Of a DNA stretch of 64,000 nucleotides, positions 36,011 to 49,797 are shown piece after piece. The translations under genes and the position numbers were made by a program. This DNA is from Polydactylus sextarius. Taxonomy: Eukaryota; Chordata; Actinopteri; Polynemidae. How positions within the stretch are numbered: the first letter of the stretch is position 1; each line of letters starts with the position of its first letter. The DNA is taken from the NCBI GenBank assembly GCA_016801845.1, contig CM028919.1, positions 13,515,501 to 13,579,500 of the forward strand, read 5' to 3'. The notes beneath the pieces were generated by a model, which was not told the origin of the DNA, made no database searches, and saw nothing but the letters and a program-made list of their open reading frames with translations.

Positions 36011-39000
36011 TAGAAAAAAGAGAAGGGAAAAAAATATGGCGAGGGGAAGGGGGAGAAAGAGGTTGGAATTATAGGGTGCAGAGAGCAAGGACTGCTCATA
36101 CAGATGACAATTCAATTAATTATTTCATACTGTATTTTCTATACCTTAAGGAGAAGACAGGCCTCAGGCCCATTTTGAGGGCTTTGTCTTGATATCTTGC
36201 TCATTGCATAAAGAGCTACACGTACATTTCCCAAAGCACCCACGCACAATGTCGTGGGGCAATATAATGAATGCATCTAAAATCTTCATTTATGTGAAAA
36301 GGAGCTTTCCCACCTCATAAGAAGAAGGAAAGAAGAAAAAGATATATAGCTATGATGAATGTAAAGGAGATCAGAGAGTTAGGACTTCCATAATATGCAA
36401 TAGAGAAAAATAATCTTCAAGGCAAGTATTGACTTTCTGGGCTGCACACGTTCTTATGAAGCCTGAGGCTTTAAGTATATCTTTCCACTTAAAACAGTCA
36501 ATAAAACATTAAGGAAAGCTTTAATTAAAAGTAAATCTGCCAAATTGCGGGTCTTCCACCCCCAAAAATGCTTGTTTAGAAGTAGATCAAGGATCTGGTG
36601 AAGCCATGAAGTAATTCTGATTAATGTTGCCAAAGCCAGGCATGCACTGAACACCACCTGAATATGCAAGCCCCAAATCATAAAAATATCAGCATGCAAA
36701 ACATGCCGTCATTTGCATACATTTTTGATTTTGGATTTCCTTGCTATTTAAATATGCGGTTAGAAATAGTCCAGCACTGCCTCTTGCGCTGTCACGCTGC
36801 ACACTCACGCTGTCATTGGTCCTGATAGAACTCTTCCGCTTCAAAGAGAGCTTTGCAATGGAGAGGAGAATGAGCAAATATTTGAATTGCAAAAACACAT
36901 CATCTTCCGAGGGGAAGAAATTCAAGACAACTTTTTAGAGTTAAAGACACCCCCAACCCCCAGCATGCTAACCCTCTGCACACAGCACAAAAAAGTCAAC
37001 ATATTCATGGCGTAAGCACTCCTTCCATTAATTTACCATATCCAAATTTGTGTAATAGGATATGACACATTTTAGAAGGGATTGCAGGAAAAAAAAAACT
37101 TTAATTTGAGGAGAGAACCATAAAATGTTTAAGCTGCCCCTGTATTTAACTGAAATCCACCACACAAATCCAGGTTCTCAGACAACCTGACATGGATTTG
37201 ATTACAGACCGAAGTGTAATTAGCTACTTAAGTTATCCTTTGGAAGGTTGGAGTGAGCAGCAGCACCACCGTTGCTAACTATTTCAACACTACCATAGAC
37301 CTTTAGTTTCTGCAGGAGTTACCGTTCCCCTTAGGACTCAGTGCAGCCAGTTTACAGCCATTTACATGCAGCCACTCCAGGAGAATCTCTGACAGCTTCC
37401 AACTTTTTGCAGAGCTAGTGAAAAAAAACGCAATAAATAACCTTCGTGACAAATCAATAATATGACTCATAGCATATTTGAAAGTATGAGCTCCTCAGCT
37501 GGATGCCAGGATAAATAGAACATTTAAGCCAAAACTTACAAGTCTAGCCTTGAAGGCCATGAACAACATTAACAGCAATAAATACCCATCTTCAGACATC
37601 TGAAAAAACACCCCTGCAAAAAGGGGGAAAACACTCATCTCCTGTGTTTATGATTGTAAATTTATTTACCACAGCTTCAGAGCTACCTTGAATTTTAAAA
37701 CGTGGGGAAAATGTGAGCATCTCAAACACATAGTTAAAAAAATGTCTAGGACACATGAAGAATTAAGTAAGTGGTAAAGTAAGCTGTGGAAAGACAGGCA
37801 ATCAGGTGCTGCTGGAAAAACCTTCAAGGTTACTTTTTTATAAGCACATGAAAGCTTTCAATGTAAAGCAAATACCTTGTGGACACCACATAAAAATTAG
37901 GCTTGAATAAGAGTTAAAAGTTTGTAGCATAACCTTAATTTCCAACAGTCAACAAGTCGACGTTATCACAGTCTAAAAGGGCTAAATTCCCCTCAATAGT
38001 GCCTCAATACAACGTCTACATCACACCTCCAACCACTGCAGCCCCCCGGTGGCCTCAACTCCTTGCGTGTTGCCTACCTAGACGTAGACAACTTGGAGAC
38101 AGGTCTAAACTGAAATCAAACCTGAATGATGGATAGCTTTACTGCACAATGACCTCTGTCACTGGGTTCTTTCCCTAAATCAATGCTGGCGATAAGGGCC
38201 CTGCGCCAGCGCTCACCTTGGTATGTTCACTAGCAGACCTTATCTACGGCAGGAGGAAGTATGAGTAATAACCAAAGACAAGCCACGACAAAACCGCTAA
38301 CCCCACCTTGTCAAACATAATTTACAATGTATATCCCGCCACCCCCCACTTCTGCTGCTGTTAAAATAGTAATTATGAGAACCAAAGAGAATCGGGATTG
38401 TGTGTTTGAAAGATTAACCTGCATCTTTCCAAGTGGGGTTCATATTTATCTAAGGCTGAAGACTGAAGACAGACATACCTTGATCTACACAACACACACA
38501 CTCACACATATACACAGACGTTCATTAAAAAAATAAATGAATAAGACCCTTAAATTTCAGTACTGTCAGGTCTGTGTGGAGTGGCCAAACAGTCGGTGAT
38601 GCATATGAGGAGAGGTTGGAGGTTGAAGTTGAGAGAAGGGCTGACAGGAAGTAGAAGCAAAGACTTTATGAAGATTACAGCATTGAGAACTCCGGGACCT
38701 CTCAGTAGTTTTTCATTTGATTGTGTATGTGATAAAATGTGTGTGTGACATAGGGAGAGATGCAGAGAGCACAACGAGAGAGCGATCGTGCTTCCAGGCA
38801 GTCGTATCAAAATGGAAAGAGAGACTAAACATGACATCAAACGTTGCAATTAGCTGACCCCTTTCTCCTAGAGTCACAGTTGGAAAAGCCCTGCCTTTAA
38901 AACCCTGATTAAAATACGCTTGCTTTCTCATTCAAAATGACGTTTGACAAGGTTAGTAATATTTCAACTAACTGCAAAAACATTCTTGTGGCCATAATCC

Positions 39001-42000
39001 TTTTTTTTCCATCACTTTGCAGGGGCGCAGGTAACCTCGGAGTGAGTTTCCCATGAACTCAGCGCTACAATTTGAAAACAAAACTGCCGGGAGAGAAAAA
39101 AAAAGGAGGAGTAGTTCAAAGTTTCACTCAAGAGTGTTTTGTTTCACCCGGGCAGCTGAAGCTAAATGTTTTGCGATCATTATTCAGAGAATTTATCCTC
39201 TTTCTAATTCAAACCACAACGAATATTTAAAACAGAGCCAGTAGTCTTTTCTCTAACCGCGAGCTCCGTCCTTAGCAGAGACTCAGGGGGGCTGAGGACT
39301 GTCAGCAGCTCTCAGGATAAAGTTCCTCAAACTGTTAAACCCCCTCATCACCAAATTAAGAGAGGTGTAGTCTGTAGTCCAAGGGCCTGTCTAAAGGAAA
39401 AGTAATCAGAAAAGTAAAATAAGATGCAATTTAATGGTGCGTGACAGTATAGATGTATAACAGTACTTTTTTTTCCACAGATGGATTGCAGTCGCAAGGT
39501 TGTTTTGGAATCCACGCTCGGTCCAAAGTTTTAAAATAGCTTTCAGAGAATCAAAACTTAAATAAACAAAATGTAAAATGGTGTCTGAGACAGTCTTTGT
39601 CAGAGCGCAGTCCTGACAAAACAAGCTGAAGATAAGCAATGAATAAGGGGAAGGGATCAGAAACGGTCAGGCCAAAACTCTGTGTAAAGTTAATAGTTTT
39701 CACATCCATTTCAGTCGCAGGAGAAGAGAATGTGAAGTGTCGGGCCGGACAGTGAGCCAGCCCAGGCTTAGCTGCAGCTGTGCTCAAATTGAAGTGGCAC
39801 TTTCTATCAGAGGCCTTTCTCCAGACAGCTCTATTCTGCCCTTTCACTCGCAACCTCCATGACACACAAGACACCCATTACAAAAAATAAGAGTGGTCAT
39901 TTAAAACACACAGCCGTCATTGAAGAGACAGATTCTGAGTTTAACATGGGGGAGATTCATGGTGCAAACGTGCCAGCTGATAGAGATATCACTCAAAATG
40001 AGAAATACATTTCTCCGACATCTCCATGGCGGCCGTTCAAAGGGGACGACTCAAAGCCCCAAACTCTGTGTAGAGTTTATATTTCACTTGTTCAGAAATG
40101 TATGCCTCTGTTATCTTGCATCAGTCCAGAGGAAAAGGATTGGGTATCGTCCGTTTCAACTTCCCTCCTATGATGAAACATTACATCGACAGCAGACAGA
40201 GTTGGAATTTGGATCATGTCATTACACCGTTAACTCCTTAAGCCTTTGTCACAAAGGTTTGTTTTATAGTGTTTAATAAAAATATATAACAGAGAAAAAA
40301 CATATCAGCATTATTAACACAAGAGAAGAGAGAGAATATATTAGCAGTCATATTGAGCGCACATTTGTTCTAAGAAGTTTTAATAGGGTGCGGTGGCCAA
40401 AAGCATTTTTCTCAGATCATTTATAGATCTGACAGAGCACGAGGAGACAAATCTGTTGACCTGATAGAGCTTGTACATTAACCCCAAGAATTGATGAGCA
40501 AAATCAGAAGGTCAGCACTTGGACACAGGCTCCTCATGTGTCTTTGATTACACACTCCCACTAAGGGATAGGCAGGCAGAGATGTTTAAGCTATCAGGCA
40601 ATCAGACCGCCGAGAGACGTGAAACTCAAACCAGAGATGGGGAAAGGGAGAGGGAGAGAGCTGCCTGGGAACAAAGATGGGGGAAGAGGGTCCCGATGAA
40701 GCTCTTTAACAAATGCCAGGCCAGTGAGGAAAGACTCAGATGTGCTTGTATCTCTTTCAGTGTTTCTGGCAACAATGCACTGAAGAGAATTAATACTGAA
40801 ATATAAAGCAAAGTTCACCAAAACAAGTACCTCTTCATCTGGTGTTTAAATTCAGTTACTTATGCTACATCAATCAAAATGACTGCCATGAGGTACAATC
40901 AGATATAGGTCTTAAATACCGAAACAAACAGTTCAAGCCATATATCAACATTATTTTGGGAGATGGATGAGGTCATGTGGTGAATGAAAAATGCAAATAT
41001 ACTGTCCTAACAACAATTATGACTGATGGGCACAAATTCAAAACAGCGTAGCAGCTTTTTATGCAATTTTTTGCGGAACAGATGCAGAAAGTGACTGGTG
41101 TTTTGATGATGCACTTTTTATAGGTTTGATTGCAATAATTTTGTTATTCTGTAAAAATCACAGCTTTTACTTACTCCTCTGATGAGAAAAAAAGTTTAGA
41201 AATTAACAAGAAGAGAAGAGAAAACCATTTCCCACTTGGTTCTGAATTGGTTCTGAAGCTTTTTTTTCTGGGTATAAATCACTAGAAGCTTTTTATCACG
41301 AGCTGTCCGCAGTCAATAAACACAGAGGTCAAAGCGAGTAAAACACAAGTGTAAGCACATGTACTTTGTGCGTGTCTATCTTTTGCATGATTACATTTCT
41401 GCTAGTTTGTATTTTTCTATTTTACTCGCTAAAAACGGCCGTGAAAAGGACGTAAAAAAGTACAGAAAGAAGTCTGAAAGCTAAACAAGGAGCTGGAATC
41501 AGTGTGAAGAAAGGAAATAAGCATGGGTGGTAAAAAAACAAGGTTATGTGAGGGACAGTGGGCCTATAAAAAGAAGCCTACTGTCTAGGTTATCTATAAG
41601 GAACCACTTATCACAAGCGACCAGCTCCACACAGTGACTGATGGGCCTCCACAGACCATGAGTACCAGCACATTATCTGGTACACACAGAGCTGCTCTTT
41701 AAACACAAAGGCAGAAATATGAAGCATTGTTTTCTTGGCTGTCATTTGGTAAAAAAATATTCTATTTATTTTTGGTCTGAGTGGAAAGAGTGTTTGTGCC
41801 CAGAAATACACAAGACGTTGCTGACTTACATATAAATAAAGCCAAGATAAGCTGCCAACAATAAACCAATCATTTGTTGCATGTAAAAGACCACAGATAC
41901 AAACCAAAGTGGCTCTTAAAATTTCAATTTCCATCTCAAGGTAAACTAAAAAACAATGATCATACTTGAATAATGTTTGCAATGAAACAGATCGTCCTAA

Positions 42001-45000
42001 CCAAAATAAATAAGAAAACGAAAATGAGAAAAAAAAAAAAAAAAACATAAATTGTAATCCTCCATATTAAAAAAAGCTGCTTAACACTTGCTATATCATG
42101 AAGTTGCACATCCAGAACTAAAATATGCATTCCTCTTCCAAGTCTGTGACACAAGGAGAAATAAGAGCCTTTATTTCTTTTTCCTTAAAACACAATGTCA
42201 AAATATGTTGAAAAATAGAAAAACAAAGGATCAAATTGTTTCCAATAAATTGGGACATTTTTTTTTCCAAGTGTAGTATTTGTTATTTTTGTTAGTTCAT
42301 AGCTTTTCTTGGTCTCATTCATTTCCTGTGACAGGCCACAGGAGTCATGCTCCAGTGCTCTGCTTAGTCCTGGGGCGGACACTCCAGGATTCATCTGAAC
42401 ACCCTCAGCCTCCTTCACCTCCTTCTACAGAGAGGTTAAGATGCAATTAAGCCCTTAAGTTGGGTCGCATTAAGATGCTTTTGAAGGAGCTGTGGAGGTG
42501 CATGAAATGAAATACTTAAAAAGGCCTCAAAGACCAAAGGTCGTATTTGTGTTGTAGCTTCATGTCTACTGAGCTTGATGAGTATGTGCGGAGACTATGT
42601 TTATTAAAATCCTCTTAAATTACTTTTAGTGCAACAAAAATATTCAGCAAAATACAACAGCACAAACTTTGTATGACAACAAACATTATGACAATTGTCT
42701 TCCTTTTCTTCCTGTTATCTCTCTGTTTTTCTATAAATTTGAAGCTATTCAGCAGGAATAACTGTAGACACAGGCTTTTGAGAGACACAATAAGCATCAC
42801 GTACTGTGAGCACAATCGATTTGTCCAGGCTATCTCTCAGGAAAATATTACTTGAAGTTTACACATTGAGTGTATTGTAGACCTGAACATCTTTTGCGGA
42901 TCAGGCAGCTATCGAAATTCTCTATTAGACTGAGTTTTACAAAAAGCCTTTCTAATCCTCTCTCACTACTTTCTCTGGGTTTGACAAATGTGCTTGACTT
43001 CTTCCTGGAATGAAACCCAGAAGGTCACCGTGGAGGTAAAAAGAAAGGAGAGAGACGGGGGAGGGACTGAGAAAATGAAGAGGGAAAAAAAGTCTGATGA
43101 CATACATCGTGAAAGCTGACAAAAAATGTAGGTTCATCTTTAAAAAAAAAAAAAGTTCAACAGCAAAACAGGAATTCACGCTCGCACTCCATTTTACTTG
43201 AGGCTTTCTTCTCCATCTCACAGCGTCACAGGCGAACAGAAAGACAGGAGGAGGGATATATATCGCTGGGGTGCCGCTTTCTGTCCCGCTCCTCGTTTAC
43301 ACACACAGCGTCCGTGTCAAAGCTGCTCTCACACTCAATGGTAAATGACAAATTTAGATAATGCAAACATACAACGCTACTAAAATAAATAGGAGACATG
43401 GAGGCTTAACCGGAGCTAAATCCCGAGGCTGCTGGAGACCTGAGAGTGCGGATTACACCCCAGACGCCTTAAACAATGCACCCAAATGTGCATCCTTAAA
43501 AGCATGAAATCCTTGAAGCATCAGAGCCGGCTTGTCATTTACCATTAATATTCCAACTTGGGCTTTGGGGGCCAGCATTGCACTTCTGTGTGCCGATATG
43601 CCCTAAAACAAACACTTGCAAAGCCCTAAAGGAACCACCATTGTGGATAGCTATTTTTCTAGCTGTGGAATATTCTAAGAGAGGATGTCATAACAAAGGA
43701 AACAATAAAAGAGGCCACGTTCCTGCACTGCATGGGGTATCCATAACTGTAAATAGGAGGAAGGTTATGTCAGAGGCGCTTACACCTTACCAGGAAAACT
43801 AAACTGTAACTAGAAATTCCCATGAATATTAAATACCGGAAAACTCTACAATCTTAAAATCTTGTGACTTCAAAAAGCCACCTCGTCATGTGGAGTCTAT
43901 TTATTGTATACAGCATCTGTTTTTTGAATCACTATAATTACAGTAAATAGTTATTCTTTAAAGGCCGCTATCATGATGGAACCTCCACCTCGTCTTTATT
44001 GTGCACATCTCTGACAGGAAGGTGAAGGTCTTGGAGGTGTCACATTGTCACCACAGAAGCGCCAGGACCTGTCCTCAGGGACATCCCTGTAATGTCCAGC
44101 CTCATTGGATCAGCAGCAGCCACGGCCTGTGGGTGCCCTTTCTCAGGTGACATTACATATCTACTGTGGTTGTATGATGGTCTTGTTACAACTGCATTAA
44201 ATGGGCCCAAGTGTCTGACTATGTTCAAGCAAACACATACAGCATATGCACATCTGCATATCTAAGGATCTCAGCCCAATCAGATGTATTCAATAAGGCT
44301 CGTCTAAAACAAATGGTGTCATTACACTCGACTAATTAAACATTCCTTTTGTCACTCCTTTGGAAAGTTCAACAAAAATGATGGACAAGTCCATTAAAAA
44401 AGGATGGTAATGTACAATACCTCAAATAAAAAAAAAAAAATTAATGTCATGAATGAATTGACGGTGCTGAGTCTGAATCTAGTGCATACAGTCTCAGATA
44501 TAATTGGAAAAAGTTCACAAAGAACTCAAGATGTCTAATTGCAGCTGTGTCAACTAACATAAAACATCACATAAATCAGATTTCTGTCTATTCATTAGCC
44601 AGCGTGTCAGCGAGCAGATTAGCGATGTTGTAGGAACAGTCTGGCAAGTCTTTAGAATTATGACTTCCTCATTAATTGTAGTTTTGCTTCCAGTATGTGA
44701 AGAAAAAAGTGTTACAAGAAAGAACAAGCACTAATCTCATTTTTGCAAAAATGCTTTGAATGGATGATTGAGACGAGCTTTTGGGACACGAGACTCTTCT
44801 GCTGGTAGTTATGGGATATAAATTAACTAAATTACAACTGGGCATGACTTCAAAAATTATTAAAATAAAAAAGCCAGATGAAGCATGTGGCTGTGCGTGC
44901 ATTCGAGTATCAATGAATTTCCAAGTGGTCAAGCCAGATGATGTATAATAGCAAACCCAAAAGTCTTAACCCCCATTTCAAATGGGGGAGAAATGAGGCA

Positions 45001-46954
45001 TACTGTCCCATTATATTGCTATAAATCATTTTTTTGTGGATGGCTGACAGCTTTTTATCAGATCTAACCTTTTCAAGCCACCATTAAGAGTGCTAACATT
45101 TTCAAGTCTTGACACATTTGCAGTTTACGAATCTCACAGCTGATTTACTCTGGAAGGGGGGTATGTTGGCATTCATGCTCATTTCCAGAGAAGCAGTCCA
45201 TAGTGTTGGGTAAAGTGAAATGGGGGAGGGAAAAAGCAGAATGGTTTGAGTGAACAGACTCTGAATCTACTCTCTTGACTCTACATTTACTTTTTTAATT
45301 TGCAAAGCAGCTTTGTTGCTGAAAAGCTATTTTGTGTCAAACAGTAGTCTGATTTACACTATTGATTCTTTTATGATACATATCTGTCAAAAGAGGATCA
45401 ATTAAGGGCCTCACAGCACCCTCATAATCTGACAAATGATATTGATAGATTGATATATAGATAGATAGATCAATAAATGACTGTGCCTTGCTGTGAATAG
45501 CTGTAGTGTTGATTTTATGAGTATTTTGTCTACAAGCTGTGGTACATTGTCTCCTGACAGGGGCTCTAACAAATCAGTCTATTTATCCATCCATGAAGTA
45601 TTAAAACTTCTCTACTGTCGTCTCATCTTTTTGTCCTAGATCTCTGTTTCTACACAATTCTCCATCGCAATAAGTTAAGTGCACAAAGGTGTCAGCATAT
45701 AACTGGCATTATATGAACAGATTCTTGTAAGTGTGTGATCAGCTGAAATAATCAGACAAACACAAGGCAGAACTTTAGCTGCTGCTAAGAGAGTTATGGG
45801 GGGAACTTTGCCAACCATAATTGATTTAAGTACACCATAATCAAGAAGGGGCAGTTAAGGTGGTACCACACAAGGGTCCATATTTCATTACATGCTGTGT
45901 TTAACCTTACCCACTTCTTCTAAAACACACAAGAGGCTCATTATGTGTTTAATATTCACCAGCAGGTGAATAATTTTTATGCAACTCTGATAGTTGGGTG
46001 AGATGGATAACTCAATTATCTGAACATCCGTCAGAGCAGAGGGCTCGCTGGCTCTGGAACGCCACCAGCTAAGATTGATGGCCAGAAGACACCAATAGCT
46101 GCTGCTTCGCCATCTCATCCAGGCACTGGGCCTGAACACGCCGTTTGATTCTGCAGAAGACCGTTTTTCTCTCCTTTTCTCTTTTTTCTTGGGAGCATTG
46201 TAGGTGAAGCGTCATTACCCCTCACTCCACTGAAGAGGGGTTCATTATGGGGTTAGTGTGTTGGCAAGACTATTGTTTGGATGATGAATGCTGTTGGTGA
46301 GAGCTTTGGAGAGAAAATTAGTTATGTTTTTTTTTCTGTCTACAAAAACATGTCCCCATTGCTCACTCTGTAATGCTTGAGGGCAAAGCAGGAACAATTA
46401 ACACAAGCAATGGGTGAAGCAGTTCAGTTAAAGCAAAGAGGGAATTCATGAAAAATAAGCAAATCACTGGAAATGTCAATCAGGGGCAATGAAGTAATTA
46501 CAAACACCGCTGTGCAATTCCAAGGGCAGTCAAAAAGAAAACTGAAAGGTTTTTAGTCAAGCACTCGATCTGAGTTTGGTGGAATGGACAAACACTCTAA
46601 ACATCAACCCTTGAGGGCTTGTCTCATAAACTGAAACCAACTAATGAGAAGTGAAAGCAGCATGATGTCACCCCATCGCTCTCTGTCCCCCCGTTTCTCT
46701 ATTGGTTTGTGTTTTTAGTGACACAAAGCGATGACCCCAAATTAACTGCTTTCTTTGTGCAAATACACACACAAATATGAGCATGTGTGTGCACACTTGC
46801 ACATCAGATGATAATGCATTTGATCTAACAATAACAGAAAGATGAAGCACATTTAGAAATGTCAGCAGTAAATGTCAATTAAAAATTACAAGGGTGCTGG
46901 AAAAGGTAGGGTCTGAAGGGACTGACATTTTTTTTCTTTTTTGACACGACAGTG

Positions 46955-47055
46955 TTTATCTGACTGGGCTGCTGGCTGACATGATGGGATCTATTTTGTC
47001 AGTTGCTTAATACACTTGGACACGGCCGCCGCTGTGAATATCAATGAAAGACACC
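46955..47055. promoter_or_regulatory. candidate conserved noncoding element in the cdin1 intron
   Basis: Complex block with TTTTGTCAGTTGC, ACACGGCCGCCGCTGTGAATATC and CAATGAAAG. It keeps a CpG-containing core inside AT-rich intron DNA. Low-level suggestion. Confidence 0.25.
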
Positions 47056-49408
47056 CGCAAGCAAATATGTAAGGCTCAGAGTAACCCTAACTGTCCAATC
47101 AAACTGTTAGTATTCTGATATTTTTGACCTACTGTACACTAATACCATGAATAACAAAGAGACCAAGAGCAAAAACTGATGCCATTTTCTTCAATCTAAA
47201 CCAAGAAAGCTCATTCTACACTGAAATATTTAAAAATACATCTGATCTTCATATTATGCAACAATCTTTAAACTTATTTTTCATTAGCCATGGTCTAGGA
47301 CTATTTTGGAGCTTAAACAAAGCCTTTTTTCATTCAACAACTTTCTTAGGGGCATTTAATGAGGCCTAAAAGATGGGATCCATCAGACTGGCCCTTTTTA
47401 AATTCACACCTCAGTGACTTTTAGTTCCTGACGTCAATAATAGTAAAAGAAAAAAAAAATGACAGAGCTTTTCCTTCTGGAATCAGGTCATTTCCAAATA
47501 AAACTATGTTACCCTAAGAAAATAAAACACATCATTGATTATGACCTTGACCTCATCTCTTGCATTTTAACTACCGAGTGATATTAGATGAGTCATCTTC
47601 CCTGAAAATCAAATAATCGTTATTCTGGCAGCTTCTTGGTAATAATAGTGGGTTAGTTGTCTCTATAGGCAGGCATTACATTTTCTGATCATACAATCAT
47701 TATTTCATTTAATGATTTTAATTATATAATACAAATAATTCTTACCAAAACCTGTATTTTGAAAAATGCATTGGATCATATTCCTACTTTAATGTTACAA
47801 ACTACAGATCGTGTAAAACCTCTCTCTCTTCACTTCCTTTCAGGCCTGGCGGTTTGGTGTGTTTTTTGGAAAGGGCTAACACATCTAATCACACTCATCC
47901 AAACACTGCATTCATTTCTGATCTAGTTTACTACCAGGTTTATAAAAACGTTGATTTCTTTGATTTGATATTTAAGCTGGGCCCATCTGTGCTGACTCTA
48001 GGCTAAAATTACAAAAGGATAAACAGAGTAACTGACTTTATATGAAAAATGAACCACATGATCTACAGTATATTGGGGGAAAATCTGGTCCAGATGAATC
48101 TTTCATGACCTTATCAGTGATAGGCAGACAATATAAAGTTTATTTTAGGATGGGAAGCGACGCAAACAAAACCTCACGTGAAAATGAATTGATGGCATGC
48201 AGTTTCTCTTTCTGAGCTGAGGTTTTGATAGATCCAGAAATCGGATCCTGTTCTGGTGCTATACATGCAACAAGAAAACAAAAACACAGAGACAGAGAAA
48301 GAGAGAGTCTGGCTGTGCCTGGGGCCCAGAACCTCCTGGCGATCAAGCTCCATGTCACAACATGTCAGCTGGCCGTCATGGCTGACGGGGGCCGGGGCCA
48401 TTGTGAGGCGAATGGAGGCAGTGGGGGTGACTTTTTGACGTGGTGACTGGAACCTTGTAACATGGGAGGCAGGAATGTAAAGACCATGTGTGACTAACCC
48501 CCTCTCTTCACACTATGTGTGCCCCGGCACAAAAGTCACTCTACATGATTATGTCTGTTTGAAATGAAGTCTATATAACACTGAGAATTGAGCTATAGGA
48601 TTAGGATAATAACTGGTGACACTTTGTATGACAGGTGCTCATAGCCATTATTTTTGCAGACATTAAATAATGAAAGGCTGACCTATCCAATCCAGTTTTA
48701 TTCAATGGCTGAGACAGTATATGCCATTTGCAGCCTTTAAACTAAGACAACCAGCACATGAATTACACATAAAATGAGGTATAAACTTATAAACCCCTTT
48801 TAAACACTTGTGTTCTACAATATATTTTACCGTTTCCAAAGTGTGATGACAGAATAAATAAAATAAAGCTGGTGTTTAGTCTGTATGGTGTGCATCCTAC
48901 TAATTTCTAGCACTGAGTCACAAACATTCATATGGTTACACATAGGCACACCTCTGTTTCCCCAGGGTCAAACCACAAGGGCTTGTTTCTGTCCAGAAGT
49001 TCTCATGAAACAGTTACAGTGGATTAATCATCCATTTCCCAGCTTTCCTTCAAAAACAATGTGTATTCTGGAAAACAATCAACCTCAGAGCAGACCATTC
49101 ATGCCATAATGGGCTCCAATGACAGGGGTGGATGTGGAAGTAGTGTGATGTGCACATGTGCAGTGTGGAAGTCTGGGGTTAGTGTGGCCTGTGTCGGGGA
49201 GGAAGTGGTTAGTGTTGTAAGACAGAGATATGAGTTACATTCATAATACTGAGGAAAGCTGGTTGTGGTCCGTGGTCAAAAAGGAGAAGTTAGAAACAAT
49301 AACCCAGGCTGGAAAAATAGCACTTTATCTGAATTAGCTACATTATATGATTCATTCAGATAAAGCGAATACAAACACAGAGATGATGATACAAAAACAA
49401 ACCCTTAC

Positions 49409-49514
49409 CTGTTCCAGTAGCTCCAGAACTGCTCGTTCAGATAAGTGCGGTGACTGTGGTCGTCTCCGAATGAGGCTTTGCTCTCAATCCAGTGTACAAT
49501 GTGTCCTTCCACAG
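49409..49514 (-). CDS. cdin1: cdin1 exon with the ExK half of the nuclease-like core
   Basis: A 106-bp exon on the minus strand, from an AAAAG acceptor to an AG|GTAAGG donor. The frame reads VEGHIVHWIESKASFGDDHS then HRTYLNEQFWSYWNR, with the last Arg split across the 25.9-kb intron. HWIESKASFGD is the most conserved CDIN1 block. Glu and Lys in E-S-K would form the E-x-K part of a PD-(D/E)XK-like core, with the Asp contributed by the preceding exon (TPD). A human CDIN1 sequence recalled from memory aligns along the entire exon with conservative differences. The AG-dinucleotide choice is fixed by frame: CT from this exon completes an Ala codon started at 49732. Confidence 0.95.
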
Positions 49515-49731
49515 CTTTTCATAAACAGAAACACACAGAAACACTCAGTAAACTGATGATAGGAAAGCCAAATAAGCAGGATCAAAAGGAAACAATGACA
49601 TTTTGTTTGTTTGTTTTTCCAGTTTAAAAAATAAAAAAGATCTGGCATTAAAATGACATTTTTGGACAAAGCCTTCTGAGGAAAAAGCACATCCCAGATA
49701 AAACAGTGACATTCATACTTTAAATACTGAC
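49515..49731 (-). other. cdin1: short cdin1 intron (217 bp)
   Basis: Phase-1 intron between donor GTCAGTATTTA and acceptor CTTTTCATAAACAG/AAAAG region on the minus strand. AT-rich; nothing else was seen. Confidence 0.85.
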
Positions 49732-49797
49732 CAATTGGAACCTCCAGGATGATATCAGGTGTTTTATCATAGCCCATGGCTCGAAGTTGGTTTTCGT
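49732..49797 (-). CDS. cdin1: cdin1 exon with the TPD motif
   Basis: A 66-bp exon, acceptor CCTTTAG and donor G|GTCAGT. The frame reads (D)ENQLRAMGYDKTPDIILEVPI. The GYDKTPD(I/F)IL.VP signature defines the TPD-motif family, and the Asp of TPD is the likely first acidic residue of a PD-(D/E)XK-type fold. The flanking splice joins give Asp at the left and Ala at the right, so LSFLDENQLRAMGYDKTPDI is continuous across three exons. Activity as a nuclease is inferred from the fold family and is not demonstrated by sequence. Confidence 0.95.

Noticed and set aside
44570..44578. CATAAATCA (minus-strand TGATTTATG, HOX-PBX-like)
   Set aside because: A short AT-rich word is expected several times by chance in 26 kb; no supporting cluster.
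46474..46482. TGTCAATCA, a near PBX-MEIS composite site
   Set aside because: Minus strand gives TGATTGACAT, one base off the TGATTGACAG consensus; too weak to list as a feature.
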